64,000 nt of DNA from NCBI GenBank assembly GCA_047606825.1, contig JASGDY010000112.1, positions 1 to 64,000 on the forward strand, written 5' to 3'. Shown in pieces: positions 52,006 to 60,232 of this stretch. The notes below the pieces were generated by a model. The model worked only from the letters and a program-made list of their open reading frames with translations, had not been told where the DNA came from and searched no databases. Each line of letters opens with the position of its first letter. Position 1 is the stretch's first letter. Position numbers and translations under genes: made by a program. Origin of the DNA: Rhizosphaericola sp047606825 (GTDB taxonomy: Bacteria; Bacteroidota; Bacteroidia; Chitinophagales; Chitinophagaceae).

Positions 52006-53925
52006 CGTAATCGTCGCTTTATTACTTCCAGACAAGGACTTGTTTTGGAATACAAGTTCAATCCTGTATAGTTTGTCGCCCCATTGTGAGATAAGTGCTT
52101 TGTCCGTCAAATCAATTGGTACAATTGTGCATACAACATTTTTATTGTCATAATTGAGATAGAGTGCCTTGCCATTCACGACAAAACGCAACTTGCCTTC
52201 CGCTACCTGTTGTGGCAGTAATGCTGTGACAAAATTGGCAGAACATTTTCCGTTGTTTTCTTTTATGTCATATACGTCCTCAATTGAAAATTCTTTTTCT
52301 CTTTGCAAAGTATAAATGCGATTCCACTTATTAACAGACGCAGTTTTGGGATAAGCATCTTCAATGCCAATCGTAAGACGCACCTTGTCTGCCGATGCGC
52401 TATAATCAAAACGCGTTGCTTTGTACTGCGCACCTTCGTGCTGTTCATATCCATTGATGACCGGAACGTTATGGTTCAGCGAACGGGTGTTGAACAGTTC
52501 GTACCTTTTGCTACTGAATGTTTTGGCAGTATAGGTTCCCGAGCCGATATCAATCAGCAAGGGTTGTGCATCGTAATAGAGTATGAACGACCCAATATCA
52601 TTATGGTTGTGGCTTTCGTTATTGTTGCCTCCTTTGGCTGCAAAATAAAAACCGGAAGTTGCATTTGCCTTGTCTCTTCCCACAGCAATCTCTGTCTGCG
52701 GATAATCCACATCCAATGGCAGTGGTTCAACGGCTTTGTGCGACTTGATTTCATTGTATTCAAAAAGATATTGCAGCGTCTCGTAAATATCCGATGTGGG
52801 AAGTTGCTGTTTTTGCGCCAGATAACTTCCAAAAGACTGCATGGTGTCATCCTGTATAGCTTTCCCAAAATTATACAGTAAGGTCGCGCTCGACGTTACT
52901 TTGGGATGCGCATCCGCAAAGTTGACATAATAATCGCCATTGCCGATATACACTTTGTAGATATAGGTCGCAATATTGCGAACCAATGGCTTGTCAAATA
53001 AATTGATGCGCTTATTGCTTACTTTTTGCAATAAATCCAAATACCGATACAGGTTGCCACCAGCTTCGCCCCAATATCCTGGTCCTTCTTCACATGCACC
53101 ATCGTCTTTGTAATAGTTGATGAATTTGTCCACGGACCGCATCGTTTTGTATATAAGTTCAGTTCGTTTTTTACGGTCTTTTTCCGCCAACAAGATGCAG
53201 GTAAGCGAATTGTAGTTGCACCATACGTTCCAGTTGTTGACAAGCCGTTGTTTGGTGTTGAGTGCCATCCACCAGAAATCGGTTCGGGTAGCGTATGGCT
53301 GTATGATTCGCTTGTCTAATTCGGTTTCGATTTTTGCTTTAATGCCTGGTTCTATTTTATCCAGAGCATCTCCTAGAAAATAATAAGTCCACGCTACAAT
53401 CGTACCTGTCCTTCCTGCAGCAAGGTCTATAATCTGTTGTGAGGAGTCAATTATTCCCGCCTTGCGGCCCGCTCCTTGTAAGGAAAGGTGTGCGGAGAGT
53501 GCCCAAGTCTGCATCTCAAAAAGGTTATGAAGTCCTTTTATGATCTGTGGTAAAAAACGTCCTTTTCCTTCCATAAGCTCACCCAAAACAAATGTCTGTA
53601 CGGCATCATAGTTCTGGCCGTAGGGTCGCTGCATTACATTGCGGTCGCCCGTTGTCGCAAAAGCCAGGTAGGATGACGCGGGGACAAATTGATAGGAATA
53701 GCCTAGTTTTTTAACGGCTTTTTCAACGAGCATCTTTTTCAATGACGCATCTACCTTATCCCATTTTGCCCGGTCTGTATAGGCAGGAAAGGGAATCCAG
53801 TCCGCGTTAGGCACGACCATTGTCGCCAACTGCTCCTGGCTGGTTGTCTTGGTAAGATAGTTCCTTTGTTCCTGTGCTTTCGCAGAGAGACAGATGAATA
53901 GAAGAAAAGATAACAGGACTTTCAT
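52000..53925 (-). CDS. heparinase II/III-family polysaccharide lyase
   Basis: This 641-residue protein has a signal peptide (MKVLLSFLLFICLSAKAQ), an (alpha/alpha) toroid with NNWNVWCNYNSLTC and GACEEGPGYWGEAGGNLYRYLDLL (candidate catalytic Asn and Tyr), and a heparinase II/III beta-sandwich with ESHNHNDIGSFILYYDAQPLLIDIG (catalytic His) and TRSLNHNVPVINGYEQ. Families with this architecture (PL12, PL15, PL17, PL21, PL33) cleave uronate-containing polysaccharides; the exact family is not assigned. It is followed upstream by kduI and kduD on the same strand, which process the unsaturated uronate it releases. Confidence 0.87.
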   Translation of the reverse strand: MKVLLSFLLFICLSAKAQEQRNYLTKTTSQEQLATMVVPNADWIPFPAYTDRAKWDKVDASLKKMLVEKAVKKLGYSYQFVPASSYLAFATTGDRNVMQRPYGQNYDAVQTFVLGELMEGKGRFLPQIIKGLHNLFEMQTWALSAHLSLQGAGRKAGIIDSSQQIIDLAAGRTGTIVAWTYYFLGDALDKIEPGIKAKIETELDKRIIQPYATRTDFWWMALNTKQRLVNNWNVWCNYNSLTCILLAEKDRKKRTELIYKTMRSVDKFINYYKDDGACEEGPGYWGEAGGNLYRYLDLLQKVSNKRINLFDKPLVRNIATYIYKVYIGNGDYYVNFADAHPKVTSSATLLYNFGKAIQDDTMQSFGSYLAQKQQLPTSDIYETLQYLFEYNEIKSHKAVEPLPLDVDYPQTEIAVGRDKANATSGFYFAAKGGNNNESHNHNDIGSFILYYDAQPLLIDIGSGTYTAKTFSSKRYELFNTRSLNHNVPVINGYEQHEGAQYKATRFDYSASADKVRLTIGIEDAYPKTASVNKWNRIYTLQREKEFSIEDVYDIKENNGKCSANFVTALLPQQVAEGKLRFVVNGKALYLNYDNKNVVCTIVPIDLTDKALISQWGDKLYRIELVFQNKSLSGSNKATITL

Positions 53926-53944
53926 GTTTGTATTATTTAATCAT

Positions 53945-54093
53945 TATACCGTACACTGTCTAAAAATGTGCATTGAAGAATTTGAACACCTTGCCGTCAT
54001 TCCCCGAAGGCGGGAATGACGTGCTAACGTTGCCATTATTAATTTCTTAATGTGGTTATCGTTATAGCGCATTCTTAGAGAGTGTAAAGTATA
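53945..54093. repeat. MITE-like element, TATAC family, copy 3
   Basis: 149 bp with 27-bp terminal inverted repeats that agree at 22 of 27 positions (left arm begins TATACCGTACACTGTCTAAA; right arm 54067-54093 ends AGTGTAAAGTATA). The short central hairpin GTCATTCCC..GGGAATGAC lies at about 53997-54019. It sits between kduI and the heparinase-like gene. Confidence 0.83.
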
Positions 54094-54135
54094 AAAAAAG
54101 CACAAGCTTTTTGCTGACTGTGCCTTACTATTTAA

Positions 54136-54966
54136 TTATTTCAATTCTCCAATCGCCACTGCGTCCATATCCGAATAGGTATAGTTTTCGCCGCCCATTC
54201 CCCAGATAAAGCCATAGTTGGAAGTGCCGCAACCGGAATGGATGCTCCACGGTGGCGAAACGACGGCTTCATGGTTGGCCATCACGATATGCCGTGTTTC
54301 TGTCGGCTCGCCCATCAGATGGAAAACACGCTGGTCGCTCGGTACGTCAAAATAAAAATACGCTTCCATCCTACGTGTGTGCGTGTGTGTCGGCATCGTG
54401 TTCCAGACACTTCCGGTATTCAGAATCGTCAGTCCCATGACCAACTGGCAACTCTGCGCACCGTTTTCATGGATATAACGGTAGATTGTCCTTTCGTTGC
54501 TGGTCTGCAAAGAACCAAGCACAGCATTTTCCGCGTCGTTTTTGGCAACAAACTGGATAGGATATTCGGCGTGCGCTGGCGTTGACAGGATATAGAAAAC
54601 GGCAGGATTGGCAGGATTGGTCGTTGCAAACCCGACTTGTTTTTTGCCTTTTCCGATATAGAGACAGTCCAGTTTGCCAAGGCTGTAAGACGCGCCATCG
54701 ACGACAACTGTACCGTCGCCGCCGACATTGATAACGCCCAATTCCCGGCGTTGCAGGAAATATTCCGCACGGAGTTCCGCTGGATTGTCCAATACGATGG
54801 TCGTATTGACAGGTTTCGCACCGCCGACGATGACACGGTCATAATGCGAATACACTAGTCGCAACTGGTCGTCCACCATCAATTTTTCAATCAAAAAATT
54901 TTCCCTTAATTCATCTGTGCTAAGGCTCTTCACTTCTTTTGGGCTATTGCCAAAACGTATTTCCAT
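54136..54966 (-). CDS. kduI: 5-keto-4-deoxyuronate isomerase
   Basis: This 276-residue protein isomerises 5-keto-4-deoxyuronate, the breakdown product of unsaturated uronates, to 2,5-diketo-3-deoxygluconate. The two cupin zinc sites show MPTHTHTRRMEAYFYF (His, His, Glu) and SPPWSIHSGCGTSNYGFIWGM (His). It is separated from kduD upstream by about 300 bp that hold a MITE-like element. A T-rich AAGTAAAAAAGTAAAAGTAA element lies directly before the ATG. Confidence 0.97.
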   Translation of the reverse strand: MEIRFGNSPKEVKSLSTDELRENFLIEKLMVDDQLRLVYSHYDRVIVGGAKPVNTTIVLDNPAELRAEYFLQRRELGVINVGGDGTVVVDGASYSLGKLDCLYIGKGKKQVGFATTNPANPAVFYILSTPAHAEYPIQFVAKNDAENAVLGSLQTSNERTIYRYIHENGAQSCQLVMGLTILNTGSVWNTMPTHTHTRRMEAYFYFDVPSDQRVFHLMGEPTETRHIVMANHEAVVSPPWSIHSGCGTSNYGFIWGMGGENYTYSDMDAVAIGELK

Positions 54967-55014
54967 TGTAGTTTATTTAAGTAAAAAAGTAAAAGTAAAA
55001 GTTCCTCGTTGGGT

Positions 55015-55229
55015 AAAAGTTTACTCAAGCAATGAACAAATATTAAAACATGAAGACTTCTCCGTCATTCTCGCGTAGGCGAGAATCTGCTGGTACGTAC
55101 TTCAACGAAACCATTTTTTTAAAGCAGATTAGCTACACTGGACTAAAGTTTCCTGCCTACGCAGGAATGACGGTGAGGTCTCCATTTTCTGTAAGTTCAC
55201 TAATTACCTTAAGTATAGCGTACTGTATA
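55015..55229. repeat. MITE-like element, TATAC family, copy 4 (diverged)
   Basis: The right end (TATAGCGTACTGTATA, ending 55229) and the inner arms (CTCCGTCATTCTCGCGTAGG near 55060; TGCCTACGCAGGAATGACGG near 55152) match the family. The left end is poorly preserved and its border is approximate. It separates kduI from kduD. Confidence 0.65.
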
Positions 55230-55264
55230 AACCTATAAGGTTTTTTGTGTAAAAAACAACATTC

Positions 55265-56035
55265 CTATCTTCCCATCCAACCGCCGTCCACGTTGAGTAT
55301 CGTGCCGTCCACATAATCGGATGCTTTGGAAGCGAGGAATATCGTCGCTCCGGCAAAGTCGTCGGGCGTGCCCCAACGAGCGGCCGGAATACGTTCCAAT
55401 ATGGATTTGCTACGGTCTTGGTCCTCGCGCAACGCGGCGGTGTTGTCCGTTGCGATATAGCCGGGGGCAATGCCGTTGACGTGCACACCTTTGCCCGCCC
55501 ATTCGTTGGCAAACGCTTTTACCAAACCGGCGATGGCACTTTTGGATGCTGTGTATCCCGGCACGTTGATGCCGCCCTGGTAGGACAGCATGGAACAGGT
55601 AAATATCACTTTGCCGCTGCCGCGCGCCACCATGTCTTTTCCAAATTCCCTTGTCAATATAAACGCGGCATCAAGGTTGATGGCCAACACGGTGTCCCAA
55701 TATTCGTCGGGATGTTCCGCGGCGGGTTTTCGCAGGATTGTCCCAGCGTTGTTGACGAGGATGTCAACCGTTGGATGTTCGCTTTTTACTTTTTGGATAA
55801 AAGCGTAAATAGCGTCGCGGTCCGCCATGTCGGCCTGATACGTAGAGAACTGCCGTCCCAGCCCACGCACGTCCACCGGCGTGCCCGCGTCGTCCTTGAT
55901 ACTACGCGAAACGCCAATGATATCGGCACCTGCGGAAGCCAACGCCAACGCCATCCCGCGTCCAATCCCTTTGTCACAACCCGTCACTAATGCTGTCTTT
56001 CCCGTGAGGTCAAATAGTTGATGCAAGTAATCCAT
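55265..56035 (-). CDS. kduD: 2-deoxy-D-gluconate/2-dehydro-3-deoxy-D-gluconate 5-dehydrogenase
   Basis: This 256-residue short-chain dehydrogenase follows KduI, reducing 2,5-diketo-3-deoxygluconate to 2-keto-3-deoxygluconate. The nucleotide-binding VTGCDKGIGRGMALAL, NNAG, the catalytic Ser and YTASKSA, and the KduD-like end RIPAARWGTPDDF..GTILNVDGGWMGR are present. A palindromic LacI-type operator lies 56-75 bp upstream, the best such site in the window. Confidence 0.96.
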   Translation of the reverse strand: MDYLHQLFDLTGKTALVTGCDKGIGRGMALALASAGADIIGVSRSIKDDAGTPVDVRGLGRQFSTYQADMADRDAIYAFIQKVKSEHPTVDILVNNAGTILRKPAAEHPDEYWDTVLAINLDAAFILTREFGKDMVARGSGKVIFTCSMLSYQGGINVPGYTASKSAIAGLVKAFANEWAGKGVHVNGIAPGYIATDNTAALREDQDRSKSILERIPAARWGTPDDFAGATIFLASKASDYVDGTILNVDGGWMGR

Positions 56036-56090
56036 GTATATGTTTTTTGGCTAACAATATTACGGCATCTTGTAGGAAATGGGTTATTTA

Positions 56091-56110
56091 TTTATGAAAA
56101 CGTTTTCGGA
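56091..56110. promoter_or_regulatory. LacI-type operator candidate upstream of kduD
   Basis: TTTATGAAAACGTTTTCGGA contains the perfect palindrome GAAAACGTTTTC (56095-56106) with the central CG typical of LacI-family sites. The left half matches the sites at 14353 and 20534. Confidence 0.75.
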
Positions 56111-56134
56111 AAAGGATAGTAGTTCAGATTTTTC

Positions 56135-56189
56135 GCTGCATAAAAATGTGCAAGAAATAAGGTCACTCCTACGGAGCTATGCACGATGG
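56135..56189. repeat. fragment of the TATAC MITE-like family joined to a CTCCTACGGAG module
   Basis: GCTGCATAAAAATGTGCAA matches an inner end of the TATAC family but lacks the TATAC tip. It is followed by GGTCACTCCTACGGAGCTAT, similar to the sequence at 29148-29166. Confidence 0.5.
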
Positions 56190-56262
56190 TAAAACGTTTT
56201 GGATATGTGTTGGAAAGTCCTGTGGAGACTATCTTTTGGCAACAAAAGCACATAAGGTAGAA

Positions 56263-56289
56263 AAAGGTCCGCCGCGACGGACGACCTTT
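56263..56289 (-). terminator. hairpin terminator candidate after the NTF2-like gene
   Basis: AAAGGTC and GACCTTT form the base of an imperfect hairpin with a GC-rich top, 24 bp past the stop. Confidence 0.55.
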
Positions 56290-56312
56290 AGTTGGAGAAT
56301 GTATTACGAATT

Positions 56313-56756
56313 TTAATTCACAAACTTCACGGCCTGTCTTGTCAACAGTTTCCATTCTTTTTTGTGTTTCTGGAAGACCAACAGGATTTTGAGTTTGACG
56401 TTTCCCGGCTTGCCGTCGTCGTTGGTGGACGCCGAAAGTATATGGCGCACAACAGCCGTATTTCCAAACACCTGAATCTGTTGTTCGGAAATGTCGATTT
56501 TCACGAAGTCAGACGAGCCGTCCGACAATGCTTTCAGAAATGCTTCTTGGTCCTGTATCTTTCCGGACGAATGTCCATACGTCAAACCCTCGACCGTCAT
56601 GGCTCGCAGCTTGGCGGTATCGCCGTCTTCCAACGCTTTGGTAAAACCCTGTACCGTCTGTTCGACTTCCTTTTCGGGATTGGACTTTTGGGCAAATACG
56701 GAACCGCACAGCAGCATCGTTCCGAATGCCAATAGAGATAATTTGGATAGTTTCAT
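56313..56756 (-). CDS. exported NTF2-like (DUF4440/SnoaL-type) protein
   Basis: ATG 56756 gives 147 residues with a signal peptide ending GSVFAQ; the open frame upstream is leader sequence with a T-rich element. The cone-shaped NTF2 fold pattern is visible in VQGFTKALEDGDTAKLRAMTVEGLTYGHSSGKIQ and ILLVFQKHKKEWKLLTRQAVKF. The function of such small exported proteins is not established. It stands between the aldehyde dehydrogenase gene and kduD in the same direction. Confidence 0.8.
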   Translation of the reverse strand: MKLSKLSLLAFGTMLLCGSVFAQKSNPEKEVEQTVQGFTKALEDGDTAKLRAMTVEGLTYGHSSGKIQDQEAFLKALSDGSSDFVKIDISEQQIQVFGNTAVVRHILSASTNDDGKPGNVKLKILLVFQKHKKEWKLLTRQAVKFVN

Positions 56757-56839
56757 ATAGCTAAGGTAAAAGTAAAAAGGGAAAAACACAGTTTTCACGC
56801 AAAGGCCGCAAAGGAGCAAAGACGCAATTCTTGTCTATC

Positions 56840-56859
56840 GGTCGGTGTCTCCACCGACC
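56840..56859. repeat. REP-like GGTCGGTG-TCTC-CACCGACC hairpin
   Basis: A perfect 8-bp stem with a 4-nt loop. It is the reverse complement of the hairpin at 9340-9359, loop included. Confidence 0.75.
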
Positions 56860-56881
56860 AGTAGGGAATGGTTCGCGTTTT

Positions 56882-58327
56882 TTACTGTTCTACATTTCCT
56901 ATACAGATATATTTAATCTCCACGTAACCCTCAATACCATATTTGGAACCTTCGCGACCGACGCCGGAATATTTCACGCCGCCAAAAGGTACGACTTCGG
57001 AGGAAATCAGACCTTCGTTGACGCCGACAATGCCGTATTCCAAAGCTTCGGAAACCTTTATCGTCCGGTTTAAGTCGTTGGTATAAAAATAAGAGGCAAG
57101 TCCATAAACGGTATCATTTGCCATAGCAATCGCCTCCTCATCTGAACGAAACTTGAACAACGGTGCGACAGGTCCGAATATTTCCTCTTTTGCAAATTTC
57201 ATGTCGGATGTCGCATCGCCAACCACCGTCGGCGGATAGAAGAAATCGTTGATTTTTTGTCCGCCTATTAATATTTTGCCACCTTTCGCAACGGCATCCT
57301 GCACAAAACTTTCGGTTTTGGAAATGGCTTTTGCATTGATTAGCGGCCCGATATGGTTGTGTGTGTCCATGCCATTCCCGACTTTCAAATCCTTTACCGC
57401 CGCGACAAATTTCTCCGTGAAGATATCATACACTTTTTCGTGTACCAATATCCGGTTGACACACACGCAGGTCTGTCCGCCAAACCGGAATTTCCCGGCA
57501 ATCGCACCCTTGACGGCAAGGTCGATGTCCGCATCTTCAAAAACGATGAACGGCGCGTTGCCGCCCAGTTCCAAACTCATTTTTTTCAAACTCGGTGCAC
57601 ATTGTGCCATCAATAGCTGCCCGACCCTCGTCGAGCCCGTAAAAGAAATTTTGGCGACCAAATCGCTTTCACACAATGCCTTTCCCAGTCCTGACGCGTC
57701 CAATCCCACAACCGTGTTATATACGCCGTCGGGAATGCCCGCGTCTTTGGCCAATTGCGCAATCGCCAACGCGGTCAACGGCGTTTCCTCGCTCGGACGG
57801 ATGACGACCGCGCAGCCAGCAGCCAATGCCGGCGCGACTTTTCGGGTAATCATCGCCAACGGGAAATTCCACGGCGTAATCGCTCCGACGACGCCAATCG
57901 GTTGCTTGATGACCGCTATGCGTTTGTCCGCCGTAAAACCCGGAACCACGTCACCGTAAACCCTTTTGGCTTCTTCCGAAAACCACTGGATAAAGGACGA
58001 ACCATAATCGACCTCGCCACGGCTTTCCGCCAACGGTTTGCCCGATTCCAATGTCATTATCGTCGCAATCGCTTCTTTATTTTCCTGAATCAGGCTATAC
58101 CAGCGATACAGGATATTGGCTCTTTCCTTTGCGGACAAGGCTTTCCACGCGGGCATCGAACGGTGCGCCGCCGCTATTGCCGTATCGACCAGCGCAGCGG
58201 AGTTATTGTACACTTTTGCGACAACACTTCCGTCCGCCGGATTTTTCACTTCGATAAAATCCGCATTTGCTTCCGCAACCCATTCGCCATTGACGAATGA
58301 TTTTTCTTTTAATAAATATGTGTGCAT
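56882..58327 (-). CDS. NAD(P)-dependent aldehyde dehydrogenase (GabD-like)
   Basis: ATG 58327 gives 481 residues. The active-site cysteine is in GGQTCVCVNR and the glutamate in LELGGNAPF; TPWNFPLAMITRKVAPALAAGC and the FTGSTRVG cofactor loop are typical. Sequence resembles succinate-semialdehyde dehydrogenase, but alpha-ketoglutarate-semialdehyde dehydrogenase, an end step of some uronate pathways, cannot be excluded. Its position next to kdu genes makes a role in sugar-acid breakdown plausible. Confidence 0.88.
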   Translation of the reverse strand: MHTYLLKEKSFVNGEWVAEANADFIEVKNPADGSVVAKVYNNSAALVDTAIAAAHRSMPAWKALSAKERANILYRWYSLIQENKEAIATIMTLESGKPLAESRGEVDYGSSFIQWFSEEAKRVYGDVVPGFTADKRIAVIKQPIGVVGAITPWNFPLAMITRKVAPALAAGCAVVIRPSEETPLTALAIAQLAKDAGIPDGVYNTVVGLDASGLGKALCESDLVAKISFTGSTRVGQLLMAQCAPSLKKMSLELGGNAPFIVFEDADIDLAVKGAIAGKFRFGGQTCVCVNRILVHEKVYDIFTEKFVAAVKDLKVGNGMDTHNHIGPLINAKAISKTESFVQDAVAKGGKILIGGQKINDFFYPPTVVGDATSDMKFAKEEIFGPVAPLFKFRSDEEAIAMANDTVYGLASYFYTNDLNRTIKVSEALEYGIVGVNEGLISSEVVPFGGVKYSGVGREGSKYGIEGYVEIKYICIGNVEQ

Positions 58328-58417
58328 AAAAGGCGTAAGGTTGGAGGTATAAGGTGTGAGGAATACAGCCAAACATTCACAATACCATCAACCTCATTAT
58401 TCATTTTTAATTATTCA

Positions 58418-58855
58418 TCATTTAAACGCTTCCTTGAGTTTGCCCATGTTCGCCATCAGCTTCATCATGTCCGAAAGGCTCAGGCTACTCATCAGCGACT
58501 TAATATCGATACCACCGCCGCTAAATTTTTCCTTCATCGTTACAACTAACGTCGGAACGACGCTCGCACTTGTGTTTTGCGCCGTAACCGCGTCGAGCTG
58601 ACTGTTTTTTTGTAATTTTTCAGCAAAGGAAACGACCACATTTTGAATCGTCGCATTGTTGTTGGGATTGTCCGCGTCCTTGATGCCCGCAAGCGTCGAG
58701 AAGTCGCCGCTGTCCATCATGCGGTCAATTTCTTCCGAAATAGATGCAATGGCATCATCCGTCGCCACGCTTTTTTTGTCTGCTGGAATCGCCGTTTGCT
58801 GCGCGATGATTTCCGCTGTTGGTTCTTTTATCTGAGTTAATAATTTTTCAAACAT
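58418..58855 (-). CDS. small MFE-type protein, paralogue of the EF-hand protein at 60944
   Basis: This 145-residue soluble protein starts MFEKLLTQIKEPTAEIIAQQ and has no signal peptide. It shares the MFE..L start, the helical layout (IASISEEIDRMMDSGDFSTLAG) and length class with the gene at 60944, but lacks an EF-hand; its C-terminus is a glycine-then-helix segment (GGGIDIKSLMSSLSLSDMMKLM). The function is unknown. The two paralogues flank an ABC transporter. Confidence 0.75.
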   Translation of the reverse strand: MFEKLLTQIKEPTAEIIAQQTAIPADKKSVATDDAIASISEEIDRMMDSGDFSTLAGIKDADNPNNNATIQNVVVSFAEKLQKNSQLDAVTAQNTSASVVPTLVVTMKEKFSGGGIDIKSLMSSLSLSDMMKLMANMGKLKEAFK

Positions 58856-58996
58856 AGATGCACTAAGTTAAACGTAAAAAATACCGATTGCTCAATCGCC
58901 GGGCGAATATAACATTAGTTTTGAAAGGCATTAAGATGCTTTTTGGATAAAAAGAAAGCGCAATAATTGTGTCCAGAAACTAAAATAAAAAAATCC

Positions 58997-59030
58997 GTTA
59001 TTTTACTTTTAGACTTAAAAGTAAAATAAC
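58997..59030. other. perfect AT-rich palindrome GTTATTTTACTTTTA/TAAAAGTAAAATAAC
   Basis: 15-bp arms (58997-59011, 59016-59030) pair perfectly around GACT. It is downstream of the ABC permease pseudogene and 142 bp upstream of the 58418 gene. It may be a terminator, an operator, or an inverted pair of the TTTTACTTTT start-proximal element. Confidence 0.75.
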
Positions 59031-59106
59031 AAAAATCTTATTTTATTTTCCTACAATAAAAAATCGGCAAAAAAAGTTCGCATATTCCCCGACCTTAACA
59101 CCTAAC

Positions 59107-60232
59107 CTACACGCTTTTGAGTGGATAATTCGCGTAAAACATTCCGATGCCTGCACCCAACAATACCGGTGCGCAATACAGTGCTATCCCGTATACAAAA
59201 ACGAGGTAAAACAACAGAAACAATCCAAATACGGCTTTGAGATAAGATTTGATATCGACACCAACGACATACAGCATACCTCGATAAAGCATAAGGATAG
59301 ACATCATCCAAAAAAATCAATCCCAATGCCTGAAATAGGCTAAAATAACTCAATATCCACAACAATTCCGGCAACAAAAACAAGAAATAACTGAATAATC
59401 CTCCGACAAAAAATCGCCATCTACGTTTTGGAAAATTGTAACGCCAATATAGATAACGCGTATGGAATTGGTATTCCTTAAAGACCAACAAACTATTGAC
59501 CATCGCAACCACACCCACGATAAAATCATTGAAAATACTACTCCCATTTCCAAAATCCGTGGACAGGAACGCACCAAGAACCAAAATTCATGACGCTGAT
59601 TTTGTAAGGACAAATTGCAACTTCAGCCTATCGACAACAAACCATAAATACAGGCTGTCCAAAGGTTTTCTAAAAAAGGAATGGTTCCAAAAACGCCGCC
59701 ACAGTTGCCACTTATCCGCATTTTGGTTGATTGCGTACAGATAGAAAATGCCACTTGCCAGTAACAAAATGCACAACCAAACAAGCAAGAATAAGGCTTT
59801 AACGGAAAAATGAAATATCAACCCAACACCACTCACAAACAGACCATAAACAAATAATGGAACCATTATCTGCAACTGCATCCAAACCCAATACCTAAAC
59901 AGTTTTTTCCCCGAAAAACACCGACTGCCATATTGGATTATTTGGTTACGTTCCTTGTACATTTCAGCGACAAGATATTGCCAACTCTTCAACGTATAAA
60001 GCACACTTACCAAGGCAAACAATCCCACCATATACCAACTTTCCAACGTCAACCGCGCAAATACCAAGTTCCACGACAACTTTTTTTCATCGGGCATCTT
60101 GTCCAACAATCCGATAAAGAAAAAATAAAAAACAACGACGGAAAAAAGAAAAAACAAAGCTCCGGAATGCGCCTTGTAAAACCCATTCACAAATACTTTT
60201 TTCGCAACTTTATAGTAGGAACTATTTAGCAA
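59107..60232 (-). pseudogene. ABC transporter permease gene with in-frame TGA and a homopolymer frameshift
   Basis: The frame from 60232 (TTG start, overlapping the ATPase stop) encodes 214 residues of membrane protein with four or more helices, then meets TGA at 59588-59590 after LTKSAS. The same frame continues ILVLGAFLSTDFGNG and further helices, then at a run of seven T (about 59306-59318, minus strand) must shift by one base to reach the frame MMSILMLYRGMLYVVGVDIK that ends at 59107. Restored, it is a permease of about 375 residues. Either damage could be a sequencing error, but two independent ones make decay more likely. Confidence 0.75.

Noticed and set aside
1670..60232. TGA used as a sense codon, since three in-frame TGA codons interrupt hepT and the ABC permease
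   Set aside because: Many intact genes here end in TGA, for example the class-IV aminotransferase (1638). Both damaged genes also carry other defects (a lost catalytic residue, a frameshift). Decay explains them better.
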